Positions 1-8,786 of a stretch of DNA of 64,000 bases are shown piece after piece; within the stretch, counting starts at the first letter, position 1; every line of letters starts with the position of its first letter. Under the pieces are notes generated by a model that had not been told where the DNA came from, ran no database searches, and was given only the letters and a program-made list of their open reading frames with translations. Source of the DNA: CAYXLI01 sp964464925 (GTDB lineage: Bacteria > Acidobacteriota > Terriglobia > Bryobacterales > Bryobacteraceae). The DNA lies in assembly GCA_964464925.1 (NCBI GenBank), contig CAYXLI010000028.1, positions 10,545-74,544 of the forward strand, written 5' to 3'. The translations under genes were made by a program, and so were the position numbers.

Positions 1-526
1 GCGGCGACAGCACAGTACCCGCGAGGGCCCTCTGCGCAATGCCAACGGTAACGATCGTCTGCTGGAGGTTGAAGGAAGGACCCGAGGCGGAGAGCCGCAC
101 CTGAATGGGCTGCGGTTGAGCTGTGCCCCTCAAGTTTGAAATACGGTACTGGATACGACCGTTCGCGGGCGGTGTCGCCGTGATGCCATTGAACGCGACC
201 TGTCCCGTTCCGGCAAGTTGAGCCGAAACGCCGGCGGACACAGGTCCGGTGCCAGGGTCGATAGTCAGCATGACGTCTAGCGTTCCGGTACTGCTGACGT
301 GGTTGGTGATGGCAGTGTTGAGGAACAGGTTGATATTGCCGGTATTCTGCTCACCCGGGGTGCCGGAGCAGTCCAGAACAACGTCGCCGAGCCGCTCGGC
401 GATGCCTTCGCTGCGGATTATCGCAGGGGTCGCCGTGACGGCACAAGTGACCGCTGCATGCGCTTGAGGGACCATGATCAAGGCCAGCAACGCCCATACC
501 TGGAGCCGATTAATAGTTAGGCACAT
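1..526 (-). CDS. Secreted hypothetical protein, 5' part only (runs off the window)
   Basis: The minus-strand frame is open from an ATG at 526 to the window edge, about 175 residues, so the C-terminus is missing. It begins with a signal peptide (a hydrophobic ALLALIMV core followed by a PQAHAA cleavage region). The mature part is rich in Thr, Asn, Gly and short beta-type stretches such as TGNINLFLNT and GRIQYRISN, with few charged residues. It resembles the beta-sandwich segments of large Solibacter-type exported proteins such as the one at 4263-5978, but no named domain is recognised. It is divergent from nadA, with about 100 bp between the starts. Confidence 0.7.
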   Translation of the reverse strand, partial: MCLTINRLQVWALLALIMVPQAHAAVTCAVTATPAIIRSEGIAERLGDVVLDCSGTPGEQNTGNINLFLNTAITNHVSSTGTLDVMLTIDPGTGPVSAGVSAQLAGTGQVAFNGITATPPANGRIQYRISNLRGTAQPQPIQVRLSASGPSFNLQQTIVTVGIAQRALAGTVLSP

Positions 527-627
527 AACAGCATCCGTAGCGTACCAGAAAGTAACGGGCTGTGGAAAACGCGAGCCGGAAGGTACATCCGGCGCATCTT
601 AACTGGTAAAATAGGATCCGGAGAATT

Positions 628-1557
628 ATGTTTGCTGCCAGCACGATAGCCGACGAAATCATTGACCTGAAACGGGAGCGTAGGGCGATTTTGCTGGCTC
701 ATCATTACCAGGACACAGAGATCCAGGAGCTTGCCGATGTCATCGGCGACAGCCTGGAGTTGTCGCGGCAGGCCCGCGACTTCGACGGGGACGTGATTGC
801 GTTCTGTGGCGTTTGGTTTATGGCTGAAACGGCTAAGATCCTGAACCCCGATAAGGTGGTGGTGGTTCCGGACAAGGACGCGTCGTGCAGCCTTGTGGAA
901 TCGTGCTCGGCCGAGCAGATCCGCATGTTCAAGCAGCGGCACCCGGATCATGTGATCGTCAGCTACATTAATACCTCCGCCGCCGTAAAGGCGGAGAGCC
1001 ACATTCTTTGCACCTCGCGGAATGCGGTCAACATTGTGAACTCCATACCGGCGGAGAAACCAGTCCTGTTCCTGCCCGATGTGAATCTCGGAAACTACGT
1101 CAAGAAGCAAACCGGCCGGGAGAACATGAAGATCTGGCAGGGAGCCTGTATCGTGCATGCGACCTTCCCGGCGCGCCGTCTGGCGGCGGTCCGCAATGAG
1201 CATCCGGAGGCGCTGGTGGTTGCGCATCCCGAGTGCCCGCAGGATGTGCTGCTCATGGCCGACTACATCGGCTCTACTTCGGCGCTTATCGACTTCTGCG
1301 TCCAGTCCGACGCCCGCGAATTCATTGTGATGACCGAGAGCGGCGTCCAGCATTCGCTTCACAAATACGCTCCCGAGAAGCAGTTCTACTTCGTAGCAAA
1401 CGAGAACTGCAACTGTAGCGAGTGCCCTTATATGAAACGCAACACGCTCGAGAAACTGCGCGATTGCCTGCAGAACCTCGAGCCTCGCGTGGAACTTCCC
1501 CAAAACATTCTGGACCGTGCGCGTTTGCCCATCGAGCGCATGCTGGCGGTAAAGTAG
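628..1557 (+). CDS. nadA: Quinolinate synthase A
   Basis: Makes quinolinate from iminoaspartate and dihydroxyacetone phosphate in de novo NAD synthesis, using an oxygen-sensitive [4Fe-4S] cluster in the cytoplasm. The protein has 309 residues, the short form of the family. The early LLAHHYQD motif, GDSLELS, and the cysteines expected to bind the cluster are visible: Cys87, Cys174 (in GACIVH) and one of the ENCNCSECPYM cysteines at 261-266. The 87-residue spacing of the first two matches characterised NadA. A GGAG sequence sits 4 nt before the ATG. moaA starts 6 nt after the stop, so the two Fe-S enzymes are probably cotranscribed. nadB and nadC are not in the window. Confidence 0.97.
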   Translation: MFAASTIADEIIDLKRERRAILLAHHYQDTEIQELADVIGDSLELSRQARDFDGDVIAFCGVWFMAETAKILNPDKVVVVPDKDASCSLVESCSAEQIRMFKQRHPDHVIVSYINTSAAVKAESHILCTSRNAVNIVNSIPAEKPVLFLPDVNLGNYVKKQTGRENMKIWQGACIVHATFPARRLAAVRNEHPEALVVAHPECPQDVLLMADYIGSTSALIDFCVQSDAREFIVMTESGVQHSLHKYAPEKQFYFVANENCNCSECPYMKRNTLEKLRDCLQNLEPRVELPQNILDRARLPIERMLAVK

Positions 1558-1563
1558 CTTCTG

Positions 1564-2553
1564 ATGTCTCTGGTCGACACGTTCGGGCGGCTGCACGACA
1601 ACCTGCGCATTAGCGTTACCGACCGGTGCAATATCCGGTGCTACTACTGCATGCCAGACGAGGCGGTTCAGTTCGGACCACGTGAAGAGATACTCAGCTT
1701 CGAGGAGATCGAACGCGTGGCGCGGATAGCCGCGGGGCTGGGCGTGCGCAAACTGCGTCTGACCGGCGGAGAGCCGCTGCTGCGGAAGAATCTTCCGGAA
1801 CTGGTGATGCGTTTGAACTCTGTGCCGGGCATCGAAGAAATCGCGCTCACTACTAACGCCGTGCTGCTGGCGCAGCAGGCTGAGGCGCTCTATGCGGCAG
1901 GACTTCGCCGGCTGAATATCCACCTCGACACACTCGATCGCGAGCGGTTTCACCAGATTGTGCGCCGCGATGAACTGGACAGGGTGATGGCGGGAATCGA
2001 CGCGGCCCTCCGCCTGGGATACAAGACGATCAAGATCAACGCGGTCGCACTGAAAGGCATAACCGACGCGGATGTGGTGCCCCTGGCAAAGTTCGGACGC
2101 GAGCACGGCATTGAAATTCGATATATCGAGTTCATGCCGCTGGATGCGCAGAACCTGTGGGACCGGTCGAAGGTGCTGCTGGCTGACGAAATTCTGGAAA
2201 CTCTGTCGCGCGAGATTTGCCCGCTGGTTCCGGTTCCAGACGCGGACCCGCGCGCACCCGCCACTGAATATCGCTATGCCGATGGACGGGGCGGGATCGG
2301 CATTGTTGCCTCGGTAAGCAAGCCGTTTTGCCTGAACTGCAACCGGATTCGATTGACGGCCGACGGCAAACTCCGCTACTGCCTTTTTGCCATCGAAGAG
2401 ACCGACGTGAAAGACCTGCTCCGCAGCGGGGGCAGCGACGAAGAGATCGCATCGCGACTGATCGGAAATGTACGGGCGAAGTGGATCGGGCATCAGATCA
2501 ACTCGACCAAGTTCGTGCCGCCGCCGAGGCCGATGTACGCCATCGGCGGCTGA
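1564..2553 (+). CDS. moaA: GTP 3',8-cyclase (molybdenum cofactor biosynthesis protein A)
   Basis: Radical SAM enzyme that, with MoaC, converts GTP to cyclic pyranopterin monophosphate, the first step of molybdenum cofactor synthesis. The protein has 329 residues. The N-terminal radical SAM cluster is Cys22, Cys26 and Cys29 (CNIRCYYC), followed by LTGGEPLL. The C-terminal substrate-binding cluster is Cys256, Cys259 and Cys273 (FCLNCNRIRLTADG). The chain ends in the Gly-Gly pair needed for activity in the family. It lies 6 nt behind nadA. The usual TTNG motif reads TTNA here. moaC and other Moco genes are not in the window. Confidence 0.97.
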   Translation: MSLVDTFGRLHDNLRISVTDRCNIRCYYCMPDEAVQFGPREEILSFEEIERVARIAAGLGVRKLRLTGGEPLLRKNLPELVMRLNSVPGIEEIALTTNAVLLAQQAEALYAAGLRRLNIHLDTLDRERFHQIVRRDELDRVMAGIDAALRLGYKTIKINAVALKGITDADVVPLAKFGREHGIEIRYIEFMPLDAQNLWDRSKVLLADEILETLSREICPLVPVPDADPRAPATEYRYADGRGGIGIVASVSKPFCLNCNRIRLTADGKLRYCLFAIEETDVKDLLRSGGSDEEIASRLIGNVRAKWIGHQINSTKFVPPPRPMYAIGG

Positions 2554-2596
2554 TCGCCGTCCGCCGACTTTCCCGGTTCGGTGCATCCAACCGGCC

Positions 2597-3024
2597 ATGG
2601 TGAAAGAGCTTCGTTCCGTTGAACGCGTCGTGCCCGCGATGCGCGTCACCGAGGGGGGAGGGTTCAAGGTCCGCCGCGCATTTTCAACTCCCAACGTCGA
2701 CCGCATCGATCCATTTCTCCTTTTCGACCACTTCGGGCCGATCGATTTTGCGCCCGGACAGGCGTCCGGATGCCCGGTCATCCGCATCACGACTCGCGAG
2801 GACACGCCGGCAGAATGGGGGCGGGCGATGTGCAGTGGATGACGACTGGTTCCGGCAGCGTGCCCGCGGAAGGAGATTCCGTCAAGACAATTTCCCGCAG
2901 CCGAGCAGAGCGGTGTGCGCGTGACGGTCATGCACGCGACAGCGACATGTTGGTTTTCGCGAACAGCGGGTCAGCGCCGCTCATTCCGGTTGCCGGGTCC
3001 TTCGTGGGTCACATTCTGTCGTAG
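2597..3024 (+). pseudogene. Decayed pirin-family (cupin) gene
   Basis: The first frame, from ATG 2597, encodes a convincing pirin N-terminus (RSVERVVPAM, then FLLFDHFGPIDF). The frame then shifts by one base near 2768, because the pirin metal-site start GHPH reads only in the next frame (2770 onward). About 15-20 residues normally following HPHRGF are also missing: HPH joins directly to HDSRGHAG, which continues as GRMGAGDVQWMT, the expected downstream pirin motif. The remainder to the stop at 3024 is poorly recognisable. Pirins are Fe-binding bicupins, some with quercetinase activity; this copy cannot make an intact one. A sequencing error could explain the frameshift but not the internal loss. 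Confidence 0.75.
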
Positions 3025-3455
3025 ACCTCGGTCCAACTGCTCTTGCCTTTCGGGCCTTTGCGGGTCACTTTGCGGACGAGACTCTTCCCGTCGCTTGCCA
3101 CGGTGGTGACGGCGTCCTCTTCGGAATCCGCATTCTTCAGAGTGGACGAGATGGAGTTCGGAGCGATGCGCTGGAAGGTGATCTTCTGGTCACCGGTTCC
3201 CATCTTCACCGGGTGTTCCTTGCCATCGATAGCGCCATCGAACGAGTAGGTATTCTCGGTGCCGTCAAGATCCGTCACCTTGCCCGTATACTTGAGCTTC
3301 GGCTCATTGTGTTCGATGACGATCTCGCCAGACTGGGGTGCCGAGTGGCCGCTCCATTTAGATTTCTTAATGTCCAGACGCCAAGTCCCGCTGAGGTTGG
3401 CCGGTTCCGCCAGGCACGGGATCGTTAACAAGAGCAACAGAGCCAGATAACGCAT
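3009..3455 (-). CDS. Small secreted lipocalin-like hypothetical protein
   Basis: About 148 residues. The chosen start (MRYLALLLLLTIPCLAEP) gives a clean signal peptide; a start nine codons upstream at 3482 would overlap the divergent S51 peptidase gene. The mature protein opens with LSGTWRLDIKKSKW, a pattern common in small secreted acidobacterial proteins with a lipocalin-like beta-barrel, and alternates short strands with polar turns. Probably periplasmic; substrate unknown. It overlaps the tail of the decayed pirin gene by 16 nt, convergently. Confidence 0.75.
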   Translation of the reverse strand: MRYLALLLLLTIPCLAEPANLSGTWRLDIKKSKWSGHSAPQSGEIVIEHNEPKLKYTGKVTDLDGTENTYSFDGAIDGKEHPVKMGTGDQKITFQRIAPNSISSTLKNADSEEDAVTTVASDGKSLVRKVTRKGPKGKSSWTEVYDRM

Positions 3456-3473
3456 ACACGAGATAGACGCGAA

Positions 3474-4253
3474 ATGAAGCATTTGTTGGCATTGCTAGTG
3501 TCGATTCCCCTGCTGGCGCAGGTTTCCACCGGACCGAAGAAGGGCGCGCTGTTGATTGCAGGCGGGGGCACCCTTGGACCGGAAATCGCTAAGAGGTTTG
3601 TGGAATTGGCCGGCGGACCGGACGTGCCGGTCGTTATTATCCCTACGGCAGACGGCAAAGTGAAGGCGGATTCCGGCGAAGACAACGCGTTTCTCAAAGC
3701 GGCCGGATTCCGGCATGTCACCGTGTTACATACGATCCAGCGCGAGGAGGCAAACACGAAGGAGTTCGTGAAGCCGCTGCGGAAAGCGCGGGCCGTGTGG
3801 ATTAGCGGAGGCCGGCAGTGGCGGCTGGCCGATTCCTATCTCGACACGCGCACGATGCGTGAGTTGGAGAAGGTGCTGAAGCGCGGCGGAGTGATCGGCG
3901 GCAGCAGCGCGGGCGCGAGCATTCAGGCTTCCTACATGGTCCGCGGCGCGCGGGAAGGCAATACGATCATGATGGCTCCAGGGTATGAGCGAGGGTTCGG
4001 TTTTCTGCAGAATGCCGCCATCGACCAGCACCTGCTGACGCGGAAGCGGGAAAGGGACATGCTGCAGGTAGTAGAGAAGCATCCCGAACTGCTGGGCATC
4101 GGCATCGACGAGAAGACCGCCATTGTGGTGAAGGGCGGTGAGTTTGAAGTCATCGGGCCGAGCAAAGTGGCGATATATGAAAACGGCCACCCGGACTTTT
4201 ACTACTTAGTCGCGGGTGACCGTTTTGACCTCCGGAGCAGGAGGAAGAAGTAG
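3474..4253 (+). CDS. Exported peptidase family S51 (cyanophycinase-like) protein
   Basis: A 259-residue protein with an N-terminal signal peptide (MKHLLALLVSIPLLAQ). The fold is that of the class I glutamine-amidotransferase-like serine peptidases (dipeptidase E, cyanophycinase). Visible motifs are GALLIAGGG near residue 24, VVIIPTAD near 53, a WISGGRQWRL segment near 109, and the nucleophile elbow GGSSAGA with Ser145. A downstream DQH (IDQHLL) supplies the usual His region. Cyanophycinases cleave beta-Asp-Arg peptides; without cyanophycin synthetase here, the real substrate is uncertain, and a general exopeptidase role outside the cytoplasm is as likely. Confidence 0.88.
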   Translation: MKHLLALLVSIPLLAQVSTGPKKGALLIAGGGTLGPEIAKRFVELAGGPDVPVVIIPTADGKVKADSGEDNAFLKAAGFRHVTVLHTIQREEANTKEFVKPLRKARAVWISGGRQWRLADSYLDTRTMRELEKVLKRGGVIGGSSAGASIQASYMVRGAREGNTIMMAPGYERGFGFLQNAAIDQHLLTRKRERDMLQVVEKHPELLGIGIDEKTAIVVKGGEFEVIGPSKVAIYENGHPDFYYLVAGDRFDLRSRRKK

Positions 4254-4262
4254 CGCTGCGCG

Positions 4263-5978
4263 CTACTGGTAGATAACCGACTTGCCTGTGCTCGACGTGG
4301 CGCTGACGAGGGCGTAGTCGATAGACGGCGCGGTGAACTTCACCGGCGGGGCGCTGAGCCCGAGCGACAAAGAACCGGTCGGTATGGAAACGCCGCCGAC
4401 ACTGGGACTCTGACCGGGAACCAGGGCGAGCAGGACGTACGACGGGACATTGAACGTACCGGCACTGTACGGCGCCGTGCAACTGAAGCCAGTAACGATG
4501 GCACTGCTCACGTTCATTCCTGTGATGCTATAGGACGTGCCGGAGATGGTGACGAAGCCGGAGTATGGATTGCCGGTATCCCAGTTGACGGTCACTCCCT
4601 GCGATCGGGCGATGGTGCTGATGCTGCCGCTGTTCGTCCAATTCAATGCCGGCGGCATGTTGATCTGCGCTCCGCTGATTGCACCGACATCGGCGCCTCC
4701 GCTGTTGGTGAAGCTAAACTGCCCGCCACCATTGGGGATGAAGAGAGGCGACATGGAGCCCTGGGCGTCTGAACCGCTGACGAAGTAGAAGCCGCTGTTG
4801 CTCCTCGTAAGGTTCATCGTATTCCCGTTTGGAAGCTTCATGGTGATGGTGCCGGCATCGAGGACCTTCGGGGTGATGGTCGGCGGAGCGGTGCCGCCGG
4901 CCTGTCCCATGAACTGATACGTGGTGCACGTGCCGAACGAGTTTTGCAGGATGGCCAAACCGGAGGCACTGACGTATTGAGACGGCGTGAACTCGGAGAA
5001 CTGAGCACTGGCGCTGTCGCTCGTGGTGGTGCCGCCGCCGACGGTGACTCCTCCAACGGAGATTGGGGGTGTCTGGACCGTAGACTTGGTTACTCCGATG
5101 AAGCCGAGACGAAGGGAACCCTTGCTGAGAAGATTCTGCAGATCGGTAGTCGTCAGGCCGGTAGTTGCCGGATCAGAACAAGTGCGGCCGGATGCGGCTA
5201 CGGCGATCGTGGCGGAGTTGCTGACGTAGCTGCCGGTCTGAACGACAACGCCAACGCTGCATCCCGTCACTCCGCCTGGGACCACGACATTGATCTGATC
5301 CACGGAAGGAAATTGAGAACGGCCGGCGTAGGCGACTGTGGCGGGTTGGCCGCCGATATACACCTTCACATTCACGGTGCTCTTCAGGTCAGTCTGCGGG
5401 AAGGGATACCTGGTCTCGTCACCGGGAGAGGCACCCAGACCGGAACCCCACAGAACGATGGTGTCGCCTGGATTTGCGGCGGACGTCGGGGTAATCAGCG
5501 AGCCGCCGTTGTTTGCATCAAAAACTGCAGCGACTCCCGTACCGTTTCCGTTCAGGGTCAAAAGACCAAATGCTGAAGCCACCACGGTGATAGGAGCTGT
5601 CGCACTCGTCTGGCCGTTGTAGGAGACGGTAATGGTCCCCGTCCCGGCGGGCGTGTTCGAAGGAAGAATGCCGGCGATGTCCGTTGCCGAGACGTAATAG
5701 AGCGGCGCCTGCACCGTTGTGCCGTTGACGGTGATGCTGACGATGACTCCGTTCAGATTCGTGGTGAGCGGGCCCTTAGACAGGTCCGGTAGTGACGGAT
5801 TCTGCGCGGGTCCGATACCGGAACCGAAGATGTGAAACAGAGATCCCGGAGCGATGCCGTAGTTCGGCAGTCCGGGCAGCGTATAGCTGTAGTTATTCAA
5901 GATGGAATTCACCTTCGGCTGAGCCGAAGCGAGGCCGAATGCCGACAGCAGGCAGACAACCGCTGAGAGTTTGTTCAT
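4263..5978 (-). CDS. Large secreted Solibacter-type beta-sandwich protein
   Basis: A 571-residue protein with a signal peptide (MNKLSAVVCLLSAFGLASA) and GAGGAGA upstream of the ATG. Two copies of the repeat typical of Solibacter surface proteins are visible. The first includes IAPGSLFHIFGSGIGP with a following VSITVNGTTVQAPLYYVS, and the second includes NPGDTIVLWGSGLGASPGD with VKVYIGGQPATVAYAGRS. Each combines an Ig-like strand set with an 'oxygen-free' Gly/Ser/Thr-rich composition. The C-terminal half is a long Gly/Ser/Thr-rich region without recognised domains. Likely exported and involved in surface or matrix functions; precise role unknown. It is convergent with the S51 peptidase gene, 9 bp apart. 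Confidence 0.85.
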   Translation of the reverse strand: MNKLSAVVCLLSAFGLASAQPKVNSILNNYSYTLPGLPNYGIAPGSLFHIFGSGIGPAQNPSLPDLSKGPLTTNLNGVIVSITVNGTTVQAPLYYVSATDIAGILPSNTPAGTGTITVSYNGQTSATAPITVVASAFGLLTLNGNGTGVAAVFDANNGGSLITPTSAANPGDTIVLWGSGLGASPGDETRYPFPQTDLKSTVNVKVYIGGQPATVAYAGRSQFPSVDQINVVVPGGVTGCSVGVVVQTGSYVSNSATIAVAASGRTCSDPATTGLTTTDLQNLLSKGSLRLGFIGVTKSTVQTPPISVGGVTVGGGTTTSDSASAQFSEFTPSQYVSASGLAILQNSFGTCTTYQFMGQAGGTAPPTITPKVLDAGTITMKLPNGNTMNLTRSNSGFYFVSGSDAQGSMSPLFIPNGGGQFSFTNSGGADVGAISGAQINMPPALNWTNSGSISTIARSQGVTVNWDTGNPYSGFVTISGTSYSITGMNVSSAIVTGFSCTAPYSAGTFNVPSYVLLALVPGQSPSVGGVSIPTGSLSLGLSAPPVKFTAPSIDYALVSATSSTGKSVIYQ

Positions 5979-6075
5979 GTAGTCTCCTCTGCATATATGC
6001 GTTTAGGTGATGATCAATGGTGAATCATTTCACACAATGCCCCACCCTTTTCCTGGGTGCAACTGTCTCATTGTA

Positions 6076-6741
6076 TTAGCTTGTGGCCCCTGAAGGGATA
6101 CCCGCTTCGTTTATCCCGGTTTTCGGGGCGGGCAAAGGAGCGAGGCGCTCACCGCGGACCCGAATCACGGCGTTTTTTTCCAACGGGAGTTGCGCAAAAC
6201 ATTCTTTCAGGCCCTGACGGGGCGGTTCAGCGACCGGTTCGGCGGCGGGAAGCGGCTCGGCGTGTTTTTTACGAAGCGAAGCCATTTTTTCGACGCGCTG
6301 CATGGCTTTATCGAAGGCACGCTGGAGGTGGGCATCGTAGCGGCGGTAACGATCCATAATCTCGTCGGCCTTCATGAAGCCCATGGCTTCGAGGTGGCCG
6401 GCATGAAGGTCGCCCGGTTGCGCTCCGGCGGCCTCGTACTCAGCATTGGCCGTGGTTTCAAAGATGCTGGCTTCCAAACGAAGCGACCGCTCCATGCGCC
6501 AGAAGGCCTCGGCGGCGTGCTTGACCAGGAGCCGCTCGTAATTGTCCACGGGTTCAAAGCGGGTCTCGAACGACTCGATGATCGCATCGAGATCTTCCCG
6601 ATGTTCCCAGGGAAGAATCGCGTGCTGCGCCGTGAGCCCATGTTTCACTCCGTTAAAGCGGGTCTTGGATGTGTCCTTGGGACCTGTGGATTTCCTGGCA
6701 TTCGCGCGATTCGCTTCGATTCGTTTTTGCGATACTTGCAT
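6076..6741 (-). CDS. Hypothetical protein with RIEANRANARKSTGP N-terminal motif
   Basis: The start at 6741 is set by AGGAG eight bases upstream; a frame start at 6777 has no such site. The 221-residue protein begins with the motif RIEANRANARKSTGP followed by FNGVKHGLTA, a basic N-terminus seen in a large family of uncharacterised proteins in acidobacteria and planctomycetes. Residues 50-160 are charged and helical (ERLLVKHAAEAFWRMERSLRLE), and the C-terminus is Pro/Ala-rich. No catalytic motif is visible. The basic start could contact nucleic acid, but that is a guess. Confidence 0.8.
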   Translation of the reverse strand: MQVSQKRIEANRANARKSTGPKDTSKTRFNGVKHGLTAQHAILPWEHREDLDAIIESFETRFEPVDNYERLLVKHAAEAFWRMERSLRLEASIFETTANAEYEAAGAQPGDLHAGHLEAMGFMKADEIMDRYRRYDAHLQRAFDKAMQRVEKMASLRKKHAEPLPAAEPVAEPPRQGLKECFAQLPLEKNAVIRVRGERLAPLPAPKTGINEAGIPSGATS

Positions 6742-6906
6742 GTTTTTCGCTCCTGGCTTGAGATTGGGGCAATCCATTACCCCTGATCGCAGTTTCCAGG
6801 ATGCGTATATCAGACGAGGGAGAAGAGCCGCTACAAGTAATTGAAAACAAGCCGGAAATAAAACGCCATCGGACGTGATGGCCAGCGAGGCGTTACACTA
6901 AGACTA

Positions 6907-7773
6907 GTGTTGGTCACGATTTCCTCCCAGCAGCAGCCGCGTCCGATGTGGCTTCGCGCACCCGCCCCGGTTGGTGAAAACTATCGAGAGCTGAAGCAAC
7001 TGGTCAGCGATCTGAAATTGCATACGGTATGCGAGAGCGCGGCCTGTCCCAATATCGGTGAATGCTGGAACCGGCGCACGGCAACGTTTATGATCCTGGG
7101 GAACGTGTGCACTCGCAGATGCGGATTCTGTGCCGTTCAGAAGGGCGCTCCACTAGAGGTGGACTACGACGAACCCCGGAGAGTGGCGGAGGCAGCGTCG
7201 GCGCTGGGGCTGAACTACGCGGTGATCACAAGTGTGAATCGCGACGACCGGAAGGATGGAGGGGCGGAACTCTTCGCTGCCGTCATCCGGGCGATCCGGG
7301 AACGCATTCCGGGCTGCAAGGTGGAGGTTCTAGTGCCTGATTTCCAGGGCTCGGCGGCAGCGATGGAGATCGTGATGGAGGCAGAGCCGGATGTGCTGAA
7401 CCACAACACAGAAACGGTCCCACGGCTATACAGACAGGTGCGGCTAGGGGCTCGCTACGAGCGGTCGCTCGAGATGCTGGAGTATGCCAAGAAACTGCGG
7501 CCGAACATTCCGACCAAGTCCGGATTAATGCTGGGCCTGGGAGAGACGAAGGACGAGGTGGTGAGCGTGATGAAGGATCTGCAGGCACACGCGGTCGACA
7601 TTCTCACGCTCGGTCAGTATCTGCGGCCCTCGCCGAAACACCTGCCGATTATCCGGTATGTGCCCGTAGAGGAATTCGCGGAGTTGAAGCATATCGGCCA
7701 GAGGCTTGGGTTCTCGCATGTGGAGGCCGGCCCTCTGGTACGGAGTTCCTATCACGCCGATTCAGCCCTGTAG
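6907..7773 (+). CDS. lipA: Lipoyl synthase
   Basis: Radical SAM enzyme that inserts two sulfurs into octanoyl groups on lipoyl domains of 2-oxoacid dehydrogenases and the glycine cleavage H protein. The protein has 288 residues from a GTG start. The auxiliary sacrificed cluster is bound by Cys42, Cys47 and Cys53 (VCESAACPNIGECW). The radical SAM cluster is bound by Cys68, Cys72 and Cys75 (CTRRCGFC). SVNRDD, NTETVPRLY and the C-terminal GPLVRSSYHA with the conserved RSSY serine ligand are present. It stands alone; lipB is not adjacent. Confidence 0.97.
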   Translation: MLVTISSQQQPRPMWLRAPAPVGENYRELKQLVSDLKLHTVCESAACPNIGECWNRRTATFMILGNVCTRRCGFCAVQKGAPLEVDYDEPRRVAEAASALGLNYAVITSVNRDDRKDGGAELFAAVIRAIRERIPGCKVEVLVPDFQGSAAAMEIVMEAEPDVLNHNTETVPRLYRQVRLGARYERSLEMLEYAKKLRPNIPTKSGLMLGLGETKDEVVSVMKDLQAHAVDILTLGQYLRPSPKHLPIIRYVPVEEFAELKHIGQRLGFSHVEAGPLVRSSYHADSAL

Positions 7774-7821
7774 CAGGAACAAACTGGTTCACAATTTCGT
7801 ACAGTCAGACAGGTACAACCT

Positions 7822-8013
7822 ATGTTCAGCTTCTTGGTCTGGTGCGTGCTGTTTGTACTTTGCTGGCCGTTAGCACTGATCGCGCTGTTACTTTACCCGC
7901 TGATCTGGCTGCTGCTGCTTCCGTTCCGTGTTGTGGGCATTGCGGTCAGCGGTGCTCTGCATCTGATATGGGCGATCGTGACACTACCAGCTCGGGTTTT
8001 GGCCCGGATTTGA
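7822..8013 (+). CDS. Small two-segment membrane protein
   Basis: A 63-residue, almost entirely hydrophobic protein with two long apolar stretches (residues 3-32 and 35-58) separated by PFRVVG. It contains aromatic and Leu-rich runs such as WLLLLPF. It starts 48 bp after lipA. The ribosome site is weak (AGGT about 8 nt upstream). The last 68 nt overlap the convergent membrane gene at 7946-8662, so either 3' end could be wrong. No function can be named. Confidence 0.55.
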   Translation: MFSFLVWCVLFVLCWPLALIALLLYPLIWLLLLPFRVVGIAVSGALHLIWAIVTLPARVLARI

Positions 8014-8662
8014 GAATCCGGGAGACAGGGGCGGGCTTCTCCTGAAAGGCTCGCCACCAGATGTAAAGGCAGAGAAAGTGCGTAAGAACCAGCACGATGT
8101 CACCCACCCGAATGGTGGCCTTGGAAATCTGACGCAGCGATTGTCCAATGGCATCCCCCGTCATTTGCAGACCAAGACCGCCGGTGATCATCAGAAGCCG
8201 TGTATCCTTCTTCTCAGCGGCAAGAAGAACGAACCACAAAGCTAAATTCGCGATAGCGGAGCAAAAGCTTAAATTCCGGATTACCCGGCTCATCCAGAGT
8301 GACAACTGCGGCACCTCATGGATATAAAGGGATCCGACCCAGAAGATAATTGCGAGCGAAACGAGCAAGCGCGTGAGTGCAGCACGCAAGCGGTTATTCG
8401 GAATGGCGTGGGAGACAAGCGAAACGACCACGGCGTAAAGGCCGGTTTGCCGGACTACTTCAGAGGTCCAATAGTAGTAAATGTAGGCTCTTTGACTGGC
8501 GGTTGAGACCATCACGATATCGGCGATCGTGCACACAACCAACAGACACGAGTAGAAGAACGCGGTTCTATATTCGCGCCACGCTCCTTCGAGAAGAGCC
8601 GCGACGACCAGGAACTGCAGTCCAAGCCCGATGATCCAGAATGACCATTGGAGATAAGGCAT
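7946..8662 (-). CDS. Multispanning membrane protein, unknown function
   Basis: A 238-residue protein with about seven hydrophobic segments (for example FWIIGLGLQFLVVAALLEGA, AFFYSCLLVVCTIADIVMV, LLVSLAIIFWVGSLYI, IANLALWFVLLAA). It ends in a short charged cytoplasmic tail (KSGPKPELVVSR). The layout, with seven helices and aromatic residues at the boundaries, resembles 7TM sensor-like membrane domains, but no attached output domain exists. It is convergent with the small membrane gene at 7822-8013. Confidence 0.75.
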   Translation of the reverse strand: MPYLQWSFWIIGLGLQFLVVAALLEGAWREYRTAFFYSCLLVVCTIADIVMVSTASQRAYIYYYWTSEVVRQTGLYAVVVSLVSHAIPNNRLRAALTRLLVSLAIIFWVGSLYIHEVPQLSLWMSRVIRNLSFCSAIANLALWFVLLAAEKKDTRLLMITGGLGLQMTGDAIGQSLRQISKATIRVGDIVLVLTHFLCLYIWWRAFQEKPAPVSRILKSGPKPELVVSRSPISDAEHR

Positions 8663-8786
8663 TACGGGACGGTCTTCTTATTGTAAGTCCATAGCCGCCC
8701 TATCGAACCAATTGTTTCGCTTGGAAAGGAAAATCGTCAAGCCATTCTGCGTCGATGCGGACAGAAACCGCAAGTAAATCAGCGGC

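Noticed and set aside
517..2931. Very long minus-strand open frame (about 800 codons)
   Set aside because: It is antisense to nadA and moaA, whose products are clearly recognised, and its translation is Arg/His-rich without domains. High GC keeps the antisense frame open.
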